From assembly GCF_027944005.1 (NCBI RefSeq), contig NZ_AP027204.1:310001-374000 (forward strand): DNA of 64,000 bases. The letters run 5' to 3'. Below are positions 62,871 through 64,000 of this stretch, piece by piece; position 1 is the first letter of the stretch, and the number at the start of each line of letters is the position of its first letter. A program made the translations under genes and the position numbers. This DNA comes from Polynucleobacter sp. SHI8 (lineage in GTDB: Bacteria > Pseudomonadota > Gammaproteobacteria > Burkholderiales > Burkholderiaceae). The notes under the pieces are model-generated. The model saw only the letters and a program-made list of their open reading frames with translations, made no database searches and had not been told where the DNA came from.

Positions 62871-64000
62871 ATGAAATGGACTGACATTTTTATACAAAAA
62901 CCGGTCATGTCAATTGTGGTGAGTTTATTAATTCTTTTATTAGGGTTTAAAGCCGTCGGCTCATTACCTGTCAGTCAGTATCCTAAAACTGAAAATGCCA
63001 TTGTTACGATTACAACAGCATATTACGGTGCTGATCCTGCAACAGTGGCTGGATTTATCACACAACCTTTAGAGGGTGCGATTGCGCAGGCTCAAGGTAT
63101 TGACTATATGTCATCAACGAGTGTCAGTGGTATATCGACAATTATTGCAACGCTGAAGTTGAACTACAACTCCAATGCTGCTTTAACGCAAATTAATACA
63201 CAAATCACTTCTGTTAAAAATCAATTACCACCTCAGGCACAAGCCTCTGTTTTAACTGTAGCAGTTGGACAATCTACAGATGCGATGTATATGGGTTTCG
63301 CGAGTGATGTTTTACCTAACAATAGTATTACGGATTATTTGCTTCGCGTTGTCAAACCGAAGTTGGACTCAGTTGAAGGAGTTCAAACTGCGGAAATTTT
63401 AGGCGGCAGAAAATTTGCCCTGAGAGCGTGGCTTGATCAAGAAAAAATGGCCGGTTTGGGTGTGGGCGCAAGTGATGTCTACAAAGCTTTAGCTGCCAAT
63501 AATGTTTTATCTACAGTTGGCTCTACTAAGGGCGATATGGTTGGTGTTGACTTAGTCGCTGGAACAGATTTACATAGCTTAGATGAGTTTAAAAAACTTA
63601 TCATTAAAAGTAATGGCACAGACATTGTCCGTCTAGATCAAGTGGCTACTGTTTCTTTAGGGTCTGAAGACTATTCAACCAATGTGGCATTTAGCGGAAA
63701 ACAATCGGTATTTATAGGTATTAAAGTTGCGCCTGAAGCAAACTTATTAGATGTTGCAAAGCGCGTGCGAGATGTCTTGCCGGATATTCAAAAACAATTA
63801 CCCGTTGGACTCACTGGTGAGGTTGTTTATGATTCGACTAAATTTATTACCACTTCGATTGATGAAGTGATTAAAACATTAGTAGAAGCTTTGGTCATTG
63901 TTACCATTGTGATCTTTTTATTCTTGGGTAGTTTTAGGGCCGTTATTATTCCAATTATTGCGATGCCACTTTCTCTCATCGGTACGTTCTTTATGATGCA
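62871..64000 (+). CDS. RND efflux permease, N-terminal part (runs past the right edge)
   Basis: The plus-strand frame from ATG 62871 (GAGGTG upstream) stays open to the window end, 376 codons. N-terminal TDIFIQKPVMSIVVSLLILL is the first transmembrane helix. The porter region has GADPATVAGFITQPLEGAI and SVSGISTIIATLKL. The last part, EALVIVTIVIFLFLGSFRAV, begins the second helix bundle. It belongs to the HAE-1 (AcrB-like) drug/hydrophobe exporter family. About a third of the typical 1,030 residues is present. Substrate unknown. Confidence 0.93.
   Translation, partial: MKWTDIFIQKPVMSIVVSLLILLLGFKAVGSLPVSQYPKTENAIVTITTAYYGADPATVAGFITQPLEGAIAQAQGIDYMSSTSVSGISTIIATLKLNYNSNAALTQINTQITSVKNQLPPQAQASVLTVAVGQSTDAMYMGFASDVLPNNSITDYLLRVVKPKLDSVEGVQTAEILGGRKFALRAWLDQEKMAGLGVGASDVYKALAANNVLSTVGSTKGDMVGVDLVAGTDLHSLDEFKKLIIKSNGTDIVRLDQVATVSLGSEDYSTNVAFSGKQSVFIGIKVAPEANLLDVAKRVRDVLPDIQKQLPVGLTGEVVYDSTKFITTSIDEVIKTLVEALVIVTIVIFLFLGSFRAVIIPIIAMPLSLIGTFFMM

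Noticed and set aside
1..64000. CRISPR array, tRNA/rRNA genes, insertion sequences, replication origin
   Set aside because: No regularly spaced repeats, tRNA-like CCA-ended cloverleafs or transposase frames were recognised by eye; two DnaA boxes alone do not make an origin.

Overview
The window looks like a chromosomal segment of a betaproteobacterium of the order Burkholderiales, probably a small-genome, low-G+C freshwater type such as Polynucleobacter or a relative. G+C, judged by eye only, is in the low forties. The call rests on three things: the gene orders exbB-exbD-lpxK-ycaR-kdsB-adk and tolQ-tolR-tolA-tolB-pal-cpoB-queC; a riboflavin operon whose RibBA carries a degenerate GTP cyclohydrolase II half; and many tripartite-tricarboxylate (TctC/Bug) binding proteins. 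Species identity is inference. No rRNA, tRNA, CRISPR array, transposase or phage gene was seen.

Layout. (1) 1-5.2 kb is a small accessory patch: the N-terminal part of a Fic protein, a hipBA toxin-antitoxin pair, gabD and an AAA_14/DUF4143 ATPase. Three of these four units have strong repeat or dyad structures at their promoters or start codons. (2) 5.5-28.7 kb is mostly housekeeping: a lytic transglycosylase; nusB-ribH-ribBA-ribE-ribD-queC running into the Tol-Pal operon (all minus strand); glyA-nrdR (plus); adk, kdsB, ycaR, lpxK, exbD and exbB (minus); then xseA, sodB, murB, yajQ, an AEC permease, xerD, plsY and folE. (3) 28.7-35.3 kb holds a high-potential iron-sulfur protein with Fur-like boxes in its promoter, corA, a PaiB-family FMN protein, two MFS exporters and an amidase.

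(4) 35.3-56.4 kb is a large catabolic region opened by a LysR regulator. It encodes a PhzS-like flavin monooxygenase, a DapA-family lyase with an altered substrate motif, a GlcG-like protein, a 4,5-dihydroxyphthalate decarboxylase-like protein, the TcuA/TcuB tricarballylate oxidation pair, a SnoaL-like protein, an alpha/beta hydrolase, two paralogous CocE/NonD hydrolases, a glutathione transferase, an enolase-superfamily enzyme and a Tat-exported amidohydrolase. Five TctC-type periplasmic binding proteins are interleaved, with no TctA or TctB membrane genes. It reads as an uptake-and-degradation locus for one or more carboxylated, probably cyclic or aromatic compounds. The substrate cannot be named from sequence, and this is the best candidate for an undescribed system in the window.

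(5) 56.5-64 kb is one tightly packed plus-strand operon. It joins an Mla-like lipid ABC transporter (STAS-MlaE fusion, MlaF, MCE protein, PqiC-like lipoprotein) to a complete RND tripartite efflux pump (NodT outer membrane factor, membrane-fusion protein, RND permease cut by the window end). The two machines appear to be co-expressed.
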